Assembly: GCA_963786625.1 (NCBI GenBank)
Contig: CAWAZS010000011.1
Coordinates: forward strand, 186,001-250,000
Source: CAIWHR01 sp963786625
GTDB lineage: Bacteria; Pseudomonadota; Gammaproteobacteria; Burkholderiales; Casimicrobiaceae
Reading direction: 5' to 3'
Length of the DNA: 64,000 nt
The translations under genes and the position numbers were made by a program. Under the pieces are notes generated by a model that worked only from the letters and a program-made list of their open reading frames with translations, was not told the DNA's origin and searched no databases. The first letter of the stretch is position 1. Every line of letters begins with the position of its first letter. Below, piece by piece: positions 1-9,800 of the stretch.

Positions 1-464
1 CGCAGACGCGAAAAGACTTCCGGCGTGATGTCGAAACCCGAGAACTGCGGGATGTTGTAGACCATGACGGGAATCTTGATCGCCTTGCCGATCTGCTCGA
101 AATGCCATCGCACGCCGGCCTCTCCGGGTCCCTCGAAGTAGGGCGGCAGGATCAACAGCGCCGTGGCGCCGATCGATTCGGCGTGCTTTGAATTCTCGAT
201 TGCGTCCTCCGTCCGGATGGCCGAGGTCTGCACGATGAGCTGGCAGCGCCCGTCGATGTGCTTCGCCGCGATCTCGGCGATCTGGCGCTTCTCCGATTCG
301 GAAAGAAAGGGGAACTCGCCGGTGCCGCCACACACGGCGATGATGTGGACCTTTGCCTCCAGCATCGAGTCGATGTGCGTACGCAATGCCCGCTCGTCGA
401 CGCGCTTTCCGTCGTCGGCGAACGGCGTGCAGATCGGGACGCAAATGCCCTCGAGTCGGTTCAT
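1..464 (-). CDS. DapA-family aldolase/dehydratase, 3' end outside window
   Basis: The first 154 residues of a dihydrodipicolinate synthase/N-acetylneuraminate lyase family TIM-barrel protein are present; the gene continues beyond base 1. The N terminus (MNRLEGICVPICTPF) has the usual family opening, a GGTGEF segment stands where the family has its substrate-binding GTTGE loop, and the catalytic Tyr lies in VMVYNIP. The Schiff-base Lys falls outside the window. The ATG at 464 was chosen because GGAGG sits just upstream. The gene is divergent from a Bug-type solute-binding protein, an arrangement often seen for sugar-acid or carboxylate catabolism. The exact substrate (dihydrodipicolinate, 5-dehydro-4-deoxyglucarate or another 2-keto acid) cannot be decided from this fragment. 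Confidence 0.85.
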   Translation of the reverse strand, partial: MNRLEGICVPICTPFADDGKRVDERALRTHIDSMLEAKVHIIAVCGGTGEFPFLSESEKRQIAEIAAKHIDGRCQLIVQTSAIRTEDAIENSKHAESIGATALLILPPYFEGPGEAGVRWHFEQIGKAIKIPVMVYNIPQFSGFDITPEVFSRL

Positions 465-588
465 GCATGCCTCCATGATTGATGCTTCGATCCCGGGATG
501 GCCGATGCCCCGTCGCAACTTCGGACGCGGTCACCCGGGGGCCGCATCGAGTATTCGGAGTTCGGGCGGAGCGGTCAACCGTCGCGCG

Positions 589-618
589 TTGGCCAATCGC
601 CCGGTCCTGGACTATATT
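589..618 (+). promoter_or_regulatory. putative sigma-70 promoter of the Bug gene
   Basis: TTGGCC (589-594) and TATATT (613-618) are separated by 18 bp, in the 273-bp space between the divergent DapA-family and Bug genes. The start codon at 738 is about 115 bases downstream of the expected transcription start. This is a consensus match only; TATATT could also serve the opposite strand. Confidence 0.35.
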
Positions 619-737
619 GCGCTTCGCCGACTCGCGATCGCCGGAGCGCAGTTGCATTGGCGCCATCGATGCTGGAATGCAGCGACGATCGCCGGCAGCG
701 CAATCCGATCCCCGCCGTCTTCCTGGAGGGCTAGGCA

Positions 738-1701
738 ATGGTGCAACGGACGTGTTCCCTGGCAATGCTGGCAGTGTGGGCGCTCTTCGCCGCCACGGCC
801 GCCGCGCAGTATCCGAACAAGCCGATCCGCCTGGTCGTGCCGTTCCCCCCGGCGGGCGCGGCAGACCTGTCGGCGCGCGCGATCGCGGCCCCGCTTTCGC
901 AGGCGCTCGGCCAGCAGGTCGTCGTCGAGAACCGGCCCGGCGCCGACGGCGCGATCGCCGCCGATGCGGTGGTCAAGGCCGCCCCGGACGGCTACACGCT
1001 GTTCTACGGGACCAACACCGCGCTGTGCGGCGTGCCGGCGATGCGCAAGAGCCCGCCGTACAACCCGCTCACCGATTTCACGCCGATCTCGCTCGTCGGC
1101 ACCTTCGGCTTCTTCCTGTTCGTGCATGCCGACGTCCCGGCGAAAACGCTGGCCGAGCTCCTCGACTACGCGCGCGCCAATCCGGGCAAGCTCAATTACG
1201 CGACCGGCAACAGCACCAGCGTGCTGGCGAGCGCGCGACTCAAGACGCAGGAGCGCCTGCAGATGGTCGAGATTCCGTACAAGGGCGATGCGCCGGCGAC
1301 CGCCGACCTGGTGGCCGGCCGCGTGCAGCTCATGATCGCCACGCCGGGCACCGCCGTCGCCGTTCGTCAAGGAAGGGCGGCTGCGCGCGCTGGCCACGCT
1401 CTCCGCGACGCGCAGTCCGCTCCTGCCCGACGTGCCGACGAACGCCGAGGCGGGGATGCCGCCGCTCGCGATCACGCCCTGGGCCGGGCTCTTCGGACCG
1501 GCGAAGATGCCGCCGGACGTCGTCCAGCGGCTGGCGAAGGAAGTCGCGGCCGTCGTCGCCCGCCCCGAGGTGCGCGAGCAGCTCGAGCGCTATGCGTTCG
1601 ACGGCAGGAGCTCGACGCCCGAGGAGCTCGCGGTGTACCTGAAGGAACAGGTCGAGGTGTGGAGCCGGACCGCGCGGGAAGTCGGCATCATCCAGGATTG
1701 A
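738..1701 (+). CDS. Bug/TctC-family tripartite tricarboxylate transporter binding protein (frameshifted)
   Basis: A periplasmic binding protein of the Bug family, which captures carboxylates or related compounds for tripartite tricarboxylate transporters. An N-terminal signal peptide (hydrophobic stretch ending near AAAQ) is followed by the family hallmark YPNKPIRLVVPFPPAG, with ENRPGADG and PDGYTL further on. The reading frame moves by +1 near 1360: removing one base from gccgttcgtc restores FVKEGRLRAL and a continuous protein of about 320 residues, the normal family length. GGAGG precedes the ATG at 738. No TctA/TctB membrane genes are adjacent, which is common for these receptors in Burkholderiales. 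The ligand is unknown; pairing with a DapA-family gene suggests a carboxylic or sugar acid. Confidence 0.9.
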
Positions 1702-1856
1702 GGCGCCTTAAGGAATTCTTAGCGTTCCGTGAGCAAACATTTACGAACGCGGGAGCCGGCCCCGGTCTAGAGTTTCGTTCATCGGGGAGGGGACGGGAGC
1801 GCAGCGCAACGCGCAACAGCCCGATCCCCGTTGAATCGACAACGAGGAGACCGGAA

Positions 1857-2369
1857 ATGAAACGAAGCATCGTCATCATCGCCGCGGCGGCGTTCGCCGC
1901 CGTCGCTGCCGCCGCCGCGCAGGCAGCCCAACCTGCCCAACCCGACCAGACCGCCTCCGTCGCGCGCGGCCGCTATCTCGTGCAGATCGGCGGCTGCAAC
2001 GACTGCCATACGCCCGGCTACCCGGAGTCCGCAGGCAAGGTGGCGGAAGCCGACTGGCTGACGGGCAACCCGGTGGGTTTCCAGGGTCCGTGGGGCACCA
2101 CGTATCCGGCGAACCTGCGGCTCGCCGTCGACCGCATGACCGAGGCGCAGTTTCTCGCCCGCGCGCGCTCGGAGATGCGCCCGCCGATGCCGTGGTTCAA
2201 CCTGCGCGACATGACCGACAACGATCTGCGCGCGATGTATCGCTACGTCAAGAGCCTCGGCGCCAAGGGCGCACCCGCGCCTGCGTACGCGGCGCCGGGC
2301 CAGAAGGTCGACACGCCTTACATCGTGTTCGTGCCGCAGAACCTGCCGCAGAAGACCGCGGCGCGCTGA
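1857..2369 (+). CDS. small secreted monohaem cytochrome c
   Basis: A 170-residue exported protein with a signal peptide (MKRSIVIIAAAAF..., cleavage near residue 24) and one haem c attachment motif CNDCH at residues 47-51 in the context RGRYLVQIGGCNDCHTPG. That context is typical of class I cytochromes related to the haem c subunits of alcohol or aldehyde dehydrogenases. Candidate axial Met residues lie in the second half (MRPPMPW, NLRDMTDND). It should act as a periplasmic electron carrier. A GAGGAG ribosome-binding site precedes the ATG. It follows the Bug gene by 155 bp and has no adjacent dehydrogenase, so its partner is unknown. Confidence 0.85.
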   Translation: MKRSIVIIAAAAFAAVAAAAAQAAQPAQPDQTASVARGRYLVQIGGCNDCHTPGYPESAGKVAEADWLTGNPVGFQGPWGTTYPANLRLAVDRMTEAQFLARARSEMRPPMPWFNLRDMTDNDLRAMYRYVKSLGAKGAPAPAYAAPGQKVDTPYIVFVPQNLPQKTAAR

Positions 2370-2440
2370 GCCGGCGCCGGGGCGAATCGCGCCGCTGGCC
2401 AACGCGCAAATCGTCGCACGACGCCGACGATGCAGGGAGG

Positions 2441-3790
2441 CTAGCCGGGGATTTCGACGAGCTGCACCGGCCGCGGCACGCAGAGGCGAAAGCGGCCGCG
2501 CCCGGTCTTCTCGATGCGCAGCGACGGCGAGCGCTCGACCAGGCGCCGCTGCAGCAGCACGAGGCGCGCCTCGAGATTGTCGGCGACGTCGGGCAGCCGG
2601 ATCGTCGGATCGAGCCGCAGCTCGCGGTTGGTGAATTCGGTGCGCTGCTCGCGCGTGTAGTCGCGCAGCAGCTTCCACAGGATCGCGCCGGCGACGCCCT
2701 TGATCAGGTAGTCGTCGCCGACGAACACGCTGTCGTTCGCCGCGTAGTGACGCACCGCGATCGGGGCCCCGGTGGCCGGCGCGGCGCGCTCGGGCGTGCG
2801 GAGCGGCTCGTCCTGCGCCTCCGCCGCCTGCAGGTGCTGCATCGCGACGCCGAGCTGGGTGGCGATCGCCGCCAGCGCGTCTTCGTCGTCGTAGCCGAAC
2901 CGGTGGTCCTGCGGGCTCTCGACGTAGAGCATGCCCGCGAGGCGGCCGCCGGCGGCGACCGGCACCGCGAGCTGGCTTCCCGACGCCGGCAGGCCGGGCA
3001 GCGGAATCTCCGTTTCCAGGCGGTCGCCGAGACCGCTCGCGAGCGCGCTCTCGCGGATCGCGCGGCCGTAGGCGTACTCGGTCGTCATGTAGTTGATCCG
3101 GATCGGCGTGCATTCGCGCGCCGCCACGCCGATCACGCCGTGCCCGAACGGAATTTCGGAGCCGACGCCCGACGCCGGATAGCCGCGGCTTGCGACCGTG
3201 TAGAGCCGCTCGCCGGGCACGTCGGCCATCAGGATCATCGCGTGCCGGATGTCGAACTCGGTGTCGAGCGCCGACAGCGTGGCGTCGAAGAGCGCCGCGA
3301 GCTCGGTGCAGCGCGCCATCTGCTGACCCGCCGCGCGCACGGCGGCGAGCAGGTTGCGTCGCGGCGGCGGAACGAGCTCGCGCGCGGCCTCGACCTTGCG
3401 GATCTCCAGCACGCGGTAGATGTCGGCGCCCCGCAGCTTGAACACGCCGCTCATGCCGGTGTGCGAGGCGATGCCGGCGAGCTTCGCCTTCATGCTCTCG
3501 AACAGCGGGCCCGACGCCTCGGTGCGCACGTACGCGAGCGACAGCGCATAGCGGGCGACGGTGAACGGATCGATCACCAGCACCGTCGCGCGCGGATTGG
3601 CGAGGATGTTCTGCCGCGTCTTGTTGAAGAACTGGTAGGACAGCGCGACGTGCTCGCCGTCGACGTAATGGACCTGCGACGCATAGCTCGCGTTGGGCGT
3701 GCCGCCCGGGTCGCAGGTCGCGACGATGGCCGGCACCGCGCCCTCGAGGCACTCGCGGATGCTGTCGACGCATGCCGGCATGGCCATCAA
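2441..3790 (-). CDS. PNPOx-like / GAF domain protein with basic C-terminal domain
   Basis: A 449-residue cytoplasmic protein in three parts. Residues about 1-140 form a pyridoxamine 5'-phosphate oxidase-like split barrel (CDPGGTPNAS, VALSYQFFNKTRQN, LANPRATVLV), which in relatives binds flavin, F420 or haem. Residues about 150-335 look like a GAF sensor domain (LDTEFDIRHAMILM, LAVPVAAGGRLAGMLYVES). A C-terminal domain of about 100 residues (YLIKGVAGAILWKLL, FTNRELRLD, KTGRGRFRL) is basic and could be a winged helix. The start overlaps the upstream PNPOx gene by 4 bases (ATGA), so the two are probably translated together. The role is inferred only as ligand or redox sensing; ligand and output are unknown. 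Confidence 0.7.
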   Translation of the reverse strand: MMAMPACVDSIRECLEGAVPAIVATCDPGGTPNASYASQVHYVDGEHVALSYQFFNKTRQNILANPRATVLVIDPFTVARYALSLAYVRTEASGPLFESMKAKLAGIASHTGMSGVFKLRGADIYRVLEIRKVEAARELVPPPRRNLLAAVRAAGQQMARCTELAALFDATLSALDTEFDIRHAMILMADVPGERLYTVASRGYPASGVGSEIPFGHGVIGVAARECTPIRINYMTTEYAYGRAIRESALASGLGDRLETEIPLPGLPASGSQLAVPVAAGGRLAGMLYVESPQDHRFGYDDEDALAAIATQLGVAMQHLQAAEAQDEPLRTPERAAPATGAPIAVRHYAANDSVFVGDDYLIKGVAGAILWKLLRDYTREQRTEFTNRELRLDPTIRLPDVADNLEARLVLLQRRLVERSPSLRIEKTGRGRFRLCVPRPVQLVEIPG

Positions 3791-4275
3791 CGCTCGAGCG
3801 GCGCGCCGGCGTTGGGGCCGGGCGTCTGCCGGAACGCCGCCTGCGGCGTGAACGCGACCGCGACGAGATCGGCCGGGTCGAAGTCGACCAGCGCGCGTCC
3901 GAATGCCTCGCCGAAGCCCAGCGCCTGCAGGTCCCGGACCAGGTCGTCGGCGTAGGCCGCGATGCGCGTGAGGTCGCCGTCGGCCAGCGCGCCGACGGCC
4001 GCGTCCTCGCCCTTGATCTGGATCGTCTCGTGGGTCGAGGGCCGGCTGAAGACGGCGGCGACCATCCCCGAAGCGCGCAGGTCGCGGACGAGTTCGGGCG
4101 CCTGCGTCGAAGATATGAAGACCGTCACCCGGCTGCGGTCCGGCGCGATCCGGCAGCCGAGCGCGCGGCCGACCGACGGCACGTTCGCCGCATCGCGCGA
4201 GGCGACGTGCACCGACACGCCGCTCTGCATGAACGCGGCGTGCGCCTCGTCGAAAGCCGGGGTCGGATCCGCCAT
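3787..4275 (-). CDS. PNPOx-like flavin-binding split-barrel protein
   Basis: A 162-residue single-domain protein of the pyridoxamine 5'-phosphate oxidase-like superfamily. The segments SVHVASRDAANVPSVGRALG and VTVFISSTQAPELVRDLRASG match the first strands of the split barrel, and HETIQIKGEDA matches a central strand. A Pro-rich C-terminal tail ends the protein. It is the first gene of a two-gene operon with the PNPOx-GAF protein, which it overlaps by 4 bases. The two products carry related split-barrel domains and may form a heterodimer (inference). Substrate and cofactor are not evident from sequence. Confidence 0.65.
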   Translation of the reverse strand: MADPTPAFDEAHAAFMQSGVSVHVASRDAANVPSVGRALGCRIAPDRSRVTVFISSTQAPELVRDLRASGMVAAVFSRPSTHETIQIKGEDAAVGALADGDLTRIAAYADDLVRDLQALGFGEAFGRALVDFDPADLVAVAFTPQAAFRQTPGPNAGAPLER

Positions 4276-4378
4276 CGGGCGAATCTTAGCAAGCTTCGCG
4301 CGCGACGATTCGCGGGCTGCGGAACCTTCGCCGATTGCGCCGGGCCGCCCAGGCGTCAGTGCCGTGCTCCGACCGCGC

Positions 4379-6509
4379 TCACGGCCCGCAGGCGATCGAC
4401 GCGTCCTCCGCCCGGAACGTCGCCGAGAACAGCTTGAAGATGTCCGCCGGATCGGGCGTGAGCCCGGTCAGCCAGAGGTGATAGCAGCCGTTCGTGTAGC
4501 GCTGCTTTACCCAGTTGTTCTTGTCGACGCGCGCGGTGTTGTACGCGTCGTAATGCGCCGGCGCGCTGGGCAGGCCGATCAAGTTCGGCTCCAGAACGAC
4601 CGGGAAGGTGAGCGGCGTTCCGCTGGCTTTGGCGGGAATCTTGCGCGGGAGGCGCAGGAAGGCCCCGCCATAGATCGGGTCGTTGTTCAGGATCATTCCC
4701 GGCCGCGTCGAGAAGGCCTGCGATTCGGCCACACCCGGCCCGTACATGTCGAGCGTCAGGACCGCCCGCTGGAAGCGCAGGTCCGGCACCAGCCAGTTCG
4801 GCAGCTTGGGTATCGAGTACGGCGCCGTCTTCATGTTCGCCACCGCCTTCTTCATGAACTTCTGCCCGGCATCCGAGAGTTCGCCGCTCACGTAATCGGA
4901 GATCGCGGAAGGCACGCCCACCTCCGACATCGCCTGCGCCGCAACGTAGTCGAAGCCCTGATCGACCAGTTGATCGAAATTCGGCAGCGACGGCGGGACA
5001 CCCATGGTCGCGAGCGCCACTTCGAGCCCGGTCTCGAGCGCCTTCTGACAGGTCGCATCGCAGTCGATGCCCAACGGCAAGGCCGTGATGCCGTCCGCCA
5101 CGGCGGCGACCGCTGCATCCTGGACATCCTCCCACAGCTCGGACGCCGAGTTGACGAGCTTGGCCACCGCGTCGACGAGGCCGGTGATGACGGCGCCGAA
5201 GCCCTCGGCGAAGGACTCCAGCCAGCCGTCGTCGTCGCTGCAGTTGTTGCAGACGCAGAACTGCGCGCCTTCGGGCACGAACCACTTGTACTTTGGCTGA
5301 CTGTTGTCGTACTTGACCACGCTCGAGGCCAGCATTTCCCACGACGACCATCCGAAGAAGAACAACTCGGAGGGAATGACGTGCTTCTGCGTTGCGCGGT
5401 AGCACGTCTCCCCGACCGCGGGGCGCTTTCCGATCACGGGCTTCGAATAGACGACCTTCGCCACCTCGAGCCGCGGCGTTTCCGCCGGAGGTGCTTGCAG
5501 CAATGCCTTGACGACGCGCGCCACCAGCACTCCCGCCGGCACGCCCGCGGTGTCGGGATCGCAGATCGGGCCATCGGCGTTGGTCGGGACGACGCGCAGG
5601 TAGAGCGGCATGCCGAGCTCGAGCTTGGTGCGCGTCGCCGGGTCGATGCCGGCAAGGTCGGGATCGATCAGCGCGTCGGACGCCGGGCTCGCGATGCCGC
5701 CTCCATCATCGGTACGGTTCGGGTAGACCAGCGCATGGAAATCGATCGGATCCGGCATCGCCCACTTGCCGGGAACGACGGCGAAGGGCACGCGCTTGAC
5801 GATGGCGCTGCCGTCCTCCGAACACGGCCCCGCGCGATCGCCGAGCCGCGGGAAGGGCACGAGCGAGATCTGCAGCTCGCCGCCGGTGGCGCCCGGGACC
5901 GATGTGCGCCACCGCAGCTGCCGCGTCGCGCTCGACGGATCGGTGAAGTCGACGGCGTCCGCGCCGACCCAGGCTTCGCGGTGGCGTCCCTGCGCGGCGC
6001 CCCGGATCTCGAGCTCCGACGGAACCGCGTACGCATCGAAGACGAGCGGAGCGTCGCCGCCCACCACCAGCGGATCACGGTCGACGTCCCAGGCAAGCCG
6101 CGGGCAGCGATGCTGGCTCCTGCCGACGACTTTCACGCCGATGCGGTAGGGCACGCCGGTGACCAGACCTTCGAACGCGAACGCGAAGTCGCCGTCGCGT
6201 GCGTCCGGCGCACCGGACGGAACCGCGTGCACGATGAACGAACGCGCTCCACCGCGAGTCGGCGGGTGGCCGGGCGCCGGACTGTAGTCGATCGGGCGCG
6301 CGCGCACCAGCAGATCGCCGGCATCGATGCTGCATCCGTGGACCGCGATGGTCCCATGCAATTCGCCGCGTGGTTTCGGAGGTCCCCCGCGCGCGCCCGC
6401 GCTTTCGGTTTGGGCGAGACGCGGTACCCTGCGGGGCGAGGAAGAGCATCGTGCCGAAGCACAACGTCGCGATCACGGCAGGAAACGAAACCACTTGGGC
6501 GATTCGCAT
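4379..6509 (-). CDS. unrecognised secreted protein, about 709 residues (frameshifted)
   Basis: I do not recognise this protein. The ATG at 6509 was chosen because GGAGG lies six bases upstream; it begins a signal sequence, MRIAQVVSFPAVIATLCFGT. The frame shifts once near 6425, and the rest then reads without a stop to 4379. The mature part has a beta-rich N-terminal half with phrases such as GLVTGVPYRIGVKVVG. A middle segment holds clustered cysteines (FCVCNNC), then long Ala/Val-rich amphipathic helices interrupted by acidic turns, including a CDATC pair. The C-terminal part has Tyr, Asn and Trp-rich stretches. It is divergent from the cyclase-ATPase gene across 359 bp. An exported, possibly disulphide-containing protein is as far as the sequence goes. 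Confidence 0.5.
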
Positions 6510-6868
6510 GAGAATCCTCCGCATTCGTCGCGGCGTCGATTCGCGCAGGCTGCTCGGCCGACGACCGGCTGCCCGTGTGACGGTCGTCGGGGCGCATCGA
6601 CCCGCGGTTCGACCTTCGCTCGCTCCAGGCGCGACGCCGCGTGCTCGCCATCCCCGAAGCGTATGACGTGATCATAACCATGCGTTGGTCAATGGTAAAT
6701 AACTTATTGAAAATGTTAGAGTTTGTGGTATACAGCAACGTGTGCGACGAGCCCGTCAGGCGAAGACGCTGCGCGTGTTTCCCTGCCGCTTGAGCCGCGA
6801 CAGATTTTGGACATCCCGCGGCGCGCACAGCGCGCTTGCTGACACCTTCGGTCAAACGAAGCCCACAC
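6510..6868. promoter_or_regulatory. divergent AT-rich intergenic region with a strong plus-strand promoter
   Basis: This 359-bp spacer separates the secreted-protein gene (minus) from the cyclase-ATPase gene (plus). It has no gene but contains an unusually AT-rich island at about 6660-6735. Inside it TTGAAA (6707-6712) and TATACA (6729-6734) are 16 bp apart, a close sigma-70 match on the plus strand, which predicts a leader of about 130 bases. Just upstream, ACCAT (6677-6681) and ATGGT (6692-6696) form an inverted repeat that could be an operator. Confidence 0.55.
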
Positions 6869-9800
6869 ATGGACTGTCCCCGCTGCCGGCACGCCAATCC
6901 CCCGGGACAGAAGTTCTGCGGGGAGTGCGGTACGCGCCTCGCCATGGCCAGCGCGCCGGCGGGCGAATCCGCTGCAGAAGCTGCATCGATCGCGTCCCGG
7001 CTCGCTGAAACCGTCACCGTCCCCCGCGCCGCCCGCGAAGGCGAGCGCAAGCAGGTGACAGTCCTCTTCTGCGACATCGCCAATTCGACGCGGCTCGCGG
7101 ACGAGATCGGCGCCGACCGCATGCATGGCGTCGTCAACGAGTTCTTCGAGGACGCGCTGGCCGAGATCCAGCGCTTCGAGGGCACGATCAACGTCTTCCT
7201 CGGCGATGGTTTCATGGCCCTGTTCGGGGAGCCGGTGGCGCACGAGGACCACGCGCGGCGTGCGGCGCTGGCGGCCCTGGCGATCCAGGACATGATCGGC
7301 AGGAGGAGCTCGGCATTCCTGCCGGCCGACAAGCGGCTCGCCGTCCGGATCGGCATCAATTCCGGCGCCGTCGTCGTCGGAAAGATCGGCGGCAACCTGC
7401 GGTGGGACTACACCGCCATCGGCGACACCACCAATGTCGCCGCTCGTCTCCAGGCTGAGGCCGAGCCGGGCGCGATCGTCTGCAGCGAGCCCGTCGCGCG
7501 TGCCATCGACGGCTACGTCGAGTGCAGAGCCCTCGGCGAGCGCACGCTGAAGGGCAAGCCGGAACCGCTTCCGGTCTTCCAGGTCGTCAAGGCCCTGCCG
7601 GCGAGGCTGCGCGAAGTCGACACTGCCGCCCCGATGGTGGGCCGCCAGGGTGCGCTGGCGGACATCCGCGCCGCGATGGATTCCGTCGCGTCCGGCCAGG
7701 GCGGCATTCTCGGCATCGTCGGCGAAGCGGGGATGGGCAAGTCGCGCCTGTTGCGCGAAGCACGCCGCTGCGCCGGCGAGCGCGGTGTGCGCTGGATCGA
7801 AGGCAGCAGTCTCTCCTTCGGCAGCACGCTCAGCTACTGGCCGTTTCGCGAGCTGATCCGGGACTGCTTCGGGATGGCCGAGGACGACGACGAGCAGCAG
7901 AGCTGGGCGAAGCTTGGCGCCCGCATGGTCGAGTTGTTCGGTCCGGAGCAGGGGGAGGAACTGGTCCCCTATATCGGCGTGCTGCTCGCGTTGCCGCTCC
8001 CCGAGACCTTCGCCGCGCGGACGCGCGCACTCGACGGCCTCTCGATGGGGCACCAGATCTTTCGCTCGACGCTCAAGCTCTTCGAGCGCCTCGGCCAGGA
8101 ACGGCCGATGGCGGTCGTGTTCGAGGACTGGCACTGGGCCGATGCCTCGTCCGCCGACCTGCTCGCGCACCTGCTGCCGCTCGCGCTCGGCACGCCGATT
8201 CTCTACGTTGTCGCCAGCCGGCCCGAGAAGGAAGGAGCATGGGCGATGCTCCGGTCCAGCATCGCCGCCGACCTGCGCCTTGCCGCGCGCTATCGTGAGC
8301 ACACCCTGACGCCACTTGCCCAGGACGACGCGACGCGGCTGATGAGCAATCTGCTGGGCGGAGGAACGTTGCCGTCTGCCATGCGGCAGATGCTGTTGCG
8401 CCGCTCGGCGGGCAATCCGTTCTATGTGAGCGAGCTGATTCGCGCGCTGCAGGCGACCGATGCGATCGAGAAGGATGCCGAGACCGGCGCATGGACGGCA
8501 ACGGGGCAATTCGACGCGGCGCCGCTGCCCGACTCCATCGAGGGCGTGATCCTCGCCCGCATCGATCGGCTCGAAGACGAAGCCAAGCAGGTGCTGAAGA
8601 TCGCGGCAGTGATCGGCCGCAGCTTCTTCTACCGCGTGCTCGACGCCATTGCCGAGGGCACGACGGCGCTCGACACGGACCTGACGAGGCTCGTCACGGC
8701 CGAGTTCATCGACCGGAAGCAGCAATTGCCCGAGCTCGAGTACGTGTTCAAGCATCCGCTGATCCAGCAGGCGAGCTACCAGAGCCTGCTCGAGGAGCGC
8801 CGCCGGCTGCTGCACCGCCGGGTGGGAGAAACCATCGAGCAACTTTTCCAGGCGCGGTTGGAGGAGTTCTATTCGGTGCTTGCCTACCATTTCGCACAGG
8901 CCGAGCATTGGCCGAAGGCTCGCGAATACCTGCTCAAGGCCGCCGACCACGCCGGCGGCATGGCGGCGGATGCGGAGGCGCTCGAGCTCTACCAAAGGGC
9001 ACTGGCGGCGTCCGAGAAGTCGGCGCAGAGCCGGATGACTCCGCTGCAACGAGCCGAGCTGGACTGCAAGATCGGCCAGGCCCTCTACCGTTCCGGCAAG
9101 CAGGAGCAGGCGGTCGAGTACCTGCGGCAGGCGCTGCGGCGCCTCGGCGTCTCGTTTCCGCAGACCCGGAAGGGGATCAAGGCGGCAACGCTGGTGGAGC
9201 TGCTCGAGTGCCTGCCCGTGCTCCTGCTGCACGGACCGCAGGGCAAAGTCCCGCCCGACGCTCCATTGAGCCCGGAGAAGGAGCTGCAGTTTCGCATCTT
9301 CGAGACACTGGCCTTCACCGATTACTTCTCCGAGCCGCAGCGGGTGCTGCTCGACATGCTGCTCGGCTTCAAGGCGGTGAAGTCCAGGCCCCGGTCGAGC
9401 CAATATGTCGTCACGATGAGCGGGCTGGGACTCGCGTTTTCCCTGCTCGGGATCCGGTGGCTTGCGCACCGATGCATCGCCCGCGCGTTCCGATTCGCGG
9501 AAGAGATCGGCGACCAGGCTGCGCTCGGCAGCTGCTATCTGTTTCAGGGCCTGGTGCAGGAGCACGACGGCGAGTCGGATCTCAGCGTGAATACCTTGCG
9601 CAAGTCCGTGGATCTGTACCTGCGCGCGGGGGATCTGCGGCGCTGGAAGACCGCGCTGAAGGGACTGCTCATCCTGCTGCGCAATCGCGGCGACCGGAGC
9701 TGGATCGGCCTCAACAATCAGATCCTGCAGCTGTTCACCGAGATGCAGGATCCGCACAGCGAGGCCTGGGCCGGGTCGGGCCGTGGCCACGAGGAGCTCT

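Noticed and set aside
738..2369. A single open frame joining the Bug protein to the cytochrome c
   Set aside because: The Bug protein leaves this frame near 1360 and ends at 1701; the cytochrome has its own ribosome-binding site and signal peptide at 1857.
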